Assembly (NCBI RefSeq): GCF_000003605.2
Contig: NW_003128869.1
Coordinates: 1 to 18,795, forward strand
Origin: Saccoglossus kowalevskii
Lineage: Eukaryota; Hemichordata; Enteropneusta; Harrimaniidae
Direction: 5' to 3'
DNA: 18,795 nt
Part shown: one piece after another, positions 18,264 through 18,795 of the stretch
How positions within the stretch are numbered: position 1 is the first letter of the stretch
Layout: each line of letters begins with the position of its first letter
The notes under the pieces: model-generated
Database searches by the model: none
What the model was told of the DNA's origin: nothing
The model's input: only the letters and a program-made list of their open reading frames with translations
Position numbers and translations under genes: made by a program

Positions 18264-18349
18264 AATAAAAATTAAATTTTGGTAAATAATAAAGAATTAA
18301 TAGATCTATGTGTGATTTATGATGGCAGTACATGAAAATGATTAGCAAT

Positions 18350-18373
18350 AATTCACTAATTCACTAATTCACT
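18350..18373. repeat. AATTCACT three times in tandem
   Basis: Three perfect copies of an 8-bp unit, read directly. A small slippage repeat. Confidence 0.9.
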
Positions 18374-18752
18374 GCAAATAGTCGTCCGTGTACCGGTATA
18401 TGTTTATGTATGTAGCAATGAATTATTCATATGCATCACAGGAAGTATATATTTATTGAAATTAATAAAAATAAATTCTCTTACATGTCATTGTTGTATG
18501 TACAATATCGCTTCAATTCCTGCAGTATTTTATAAATATCTAGCTATGATTCTAGAACATTTCTTGTCTATTCAGATTTTATACAAATGTACAACACACA
18601 CTATTCGATGTCATGAGAAATACAGTATATCAGTGGTCAGTGGACAAATTATCCACGTTGTGTCTTGTCATGTTTATTTGTTCAGTCATTCATAAATCTA
18701 CATGGTAATAGCTGACTACAATGCATTATTACAGTGTTGTACATTTTTTTTT

Positions 18753-18783
18753 AGCTCCGCTGTCGACTTTGTCGAGCGGAGCT
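18753..18783. repeat. Hairpin start of a dispersed repeat cut by the window edge
   Basis: After a T9 run, AGCTCCGCT (18753-18761) pairs with AGCGGAGCT (18775-18783), and CGAC (18764-18767) with GTCG (18771-18774) around a TTT loop, leaving a GT bulge. T-run + AGCTCCGC...GCGGAGCTTAT is a type of sequence I associate with abundant dispersed repeats in marine invertebrate genomes. The body of the element would continue past 18795. Confidence 0.55.
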
Positions 18784-18795
18784 TATCATATGAGT

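Noticed and set aside
1-18795. Prokaryotic features such as operons, CRISPR arrays, rho-independent terminators or toxin-antitoxin pairs
   Set aside because: No dense ORFs, no spaced direct repeats and no ribosome binding sites; the composition and repeats are those of an animal genome.

Overview
This window reads as AT-rich, non-coding DNA from an animal nuclear genome, most likely a marine invertebrate such as a mollusc, hemichordate, brachiopod or lancelet. There are no closely packed ORFs, ribosome binding sites or operons, and the longest open frames are about 100 codons with no recognisable family. The window does hold short non-autonomous DNA transposons, minisatellites, microsatellites, homopolymer runs and splice-site-like and enhancer-like motifs typical of a metazoan intergenic or intronic region. 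The species cannot be fixed from the sequence alone.

Layout. 1-4000 is a repeat-rich stretch: a hAT-like transposon end at 1297-1333, a pure 21-copy TTTTA microsatellite (1841-1945), a MITE with TTAA flanks (2241-2428), a 24-bp minisatellite (2976-3106) and a degenerate 16-17-bp array (3297-3355). 4000-6370 is quiet. A second, longer copy of the same MITE lies at 6379-6626. 7380-8060 is less AT-rich and holds the best candidate for real coding sequence: the possible last exon of a minus-strand gene (stop at 7692-7694, exon body to about 7880-7945), with an AATAAA signal about 220 bp downstream at 7466-7471. A perfect 13-bp hairpin with a duplicated arm (8327-8369) is followed by a complete PIF/Harbinger-like MITE with a TTA target duplication (8446-8702).

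From 8706 to the end the DNA is more AT-rich and poorer in CpG and transposons. Its notable content is regulatory in character. Full RFX X-box sites, including a perfect 18-bp palindrome, cluster at 15456, 16496, 16562 and 16959, with a weaker one at 10241. The first is set between a CCAAT box and a TATAAAG box and is followed by a GTGAGT splice donor. Another X-box precedes a second TATAAAG and a short ORF that runs into a GTAAGT donor (16611-16703). A microexon-like unit (13061-13083) has a strong acceptor and donor. The window ends inside the start of what looks like a longer dispersed repeat with a CTCCGC/GCGGAG hairpin.

How it fits together: the simplest reading is a large intron or intergenic interval with a plus-strand regulatory or alternative-promoter zone at 15.4-17.0 kb, plus the 3' end of a minus-strand gene near 7.5-7.9 kb. 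The exon and promoter calls are inferences that need transcript data; the repeats and palindromes are read directly from the bases.
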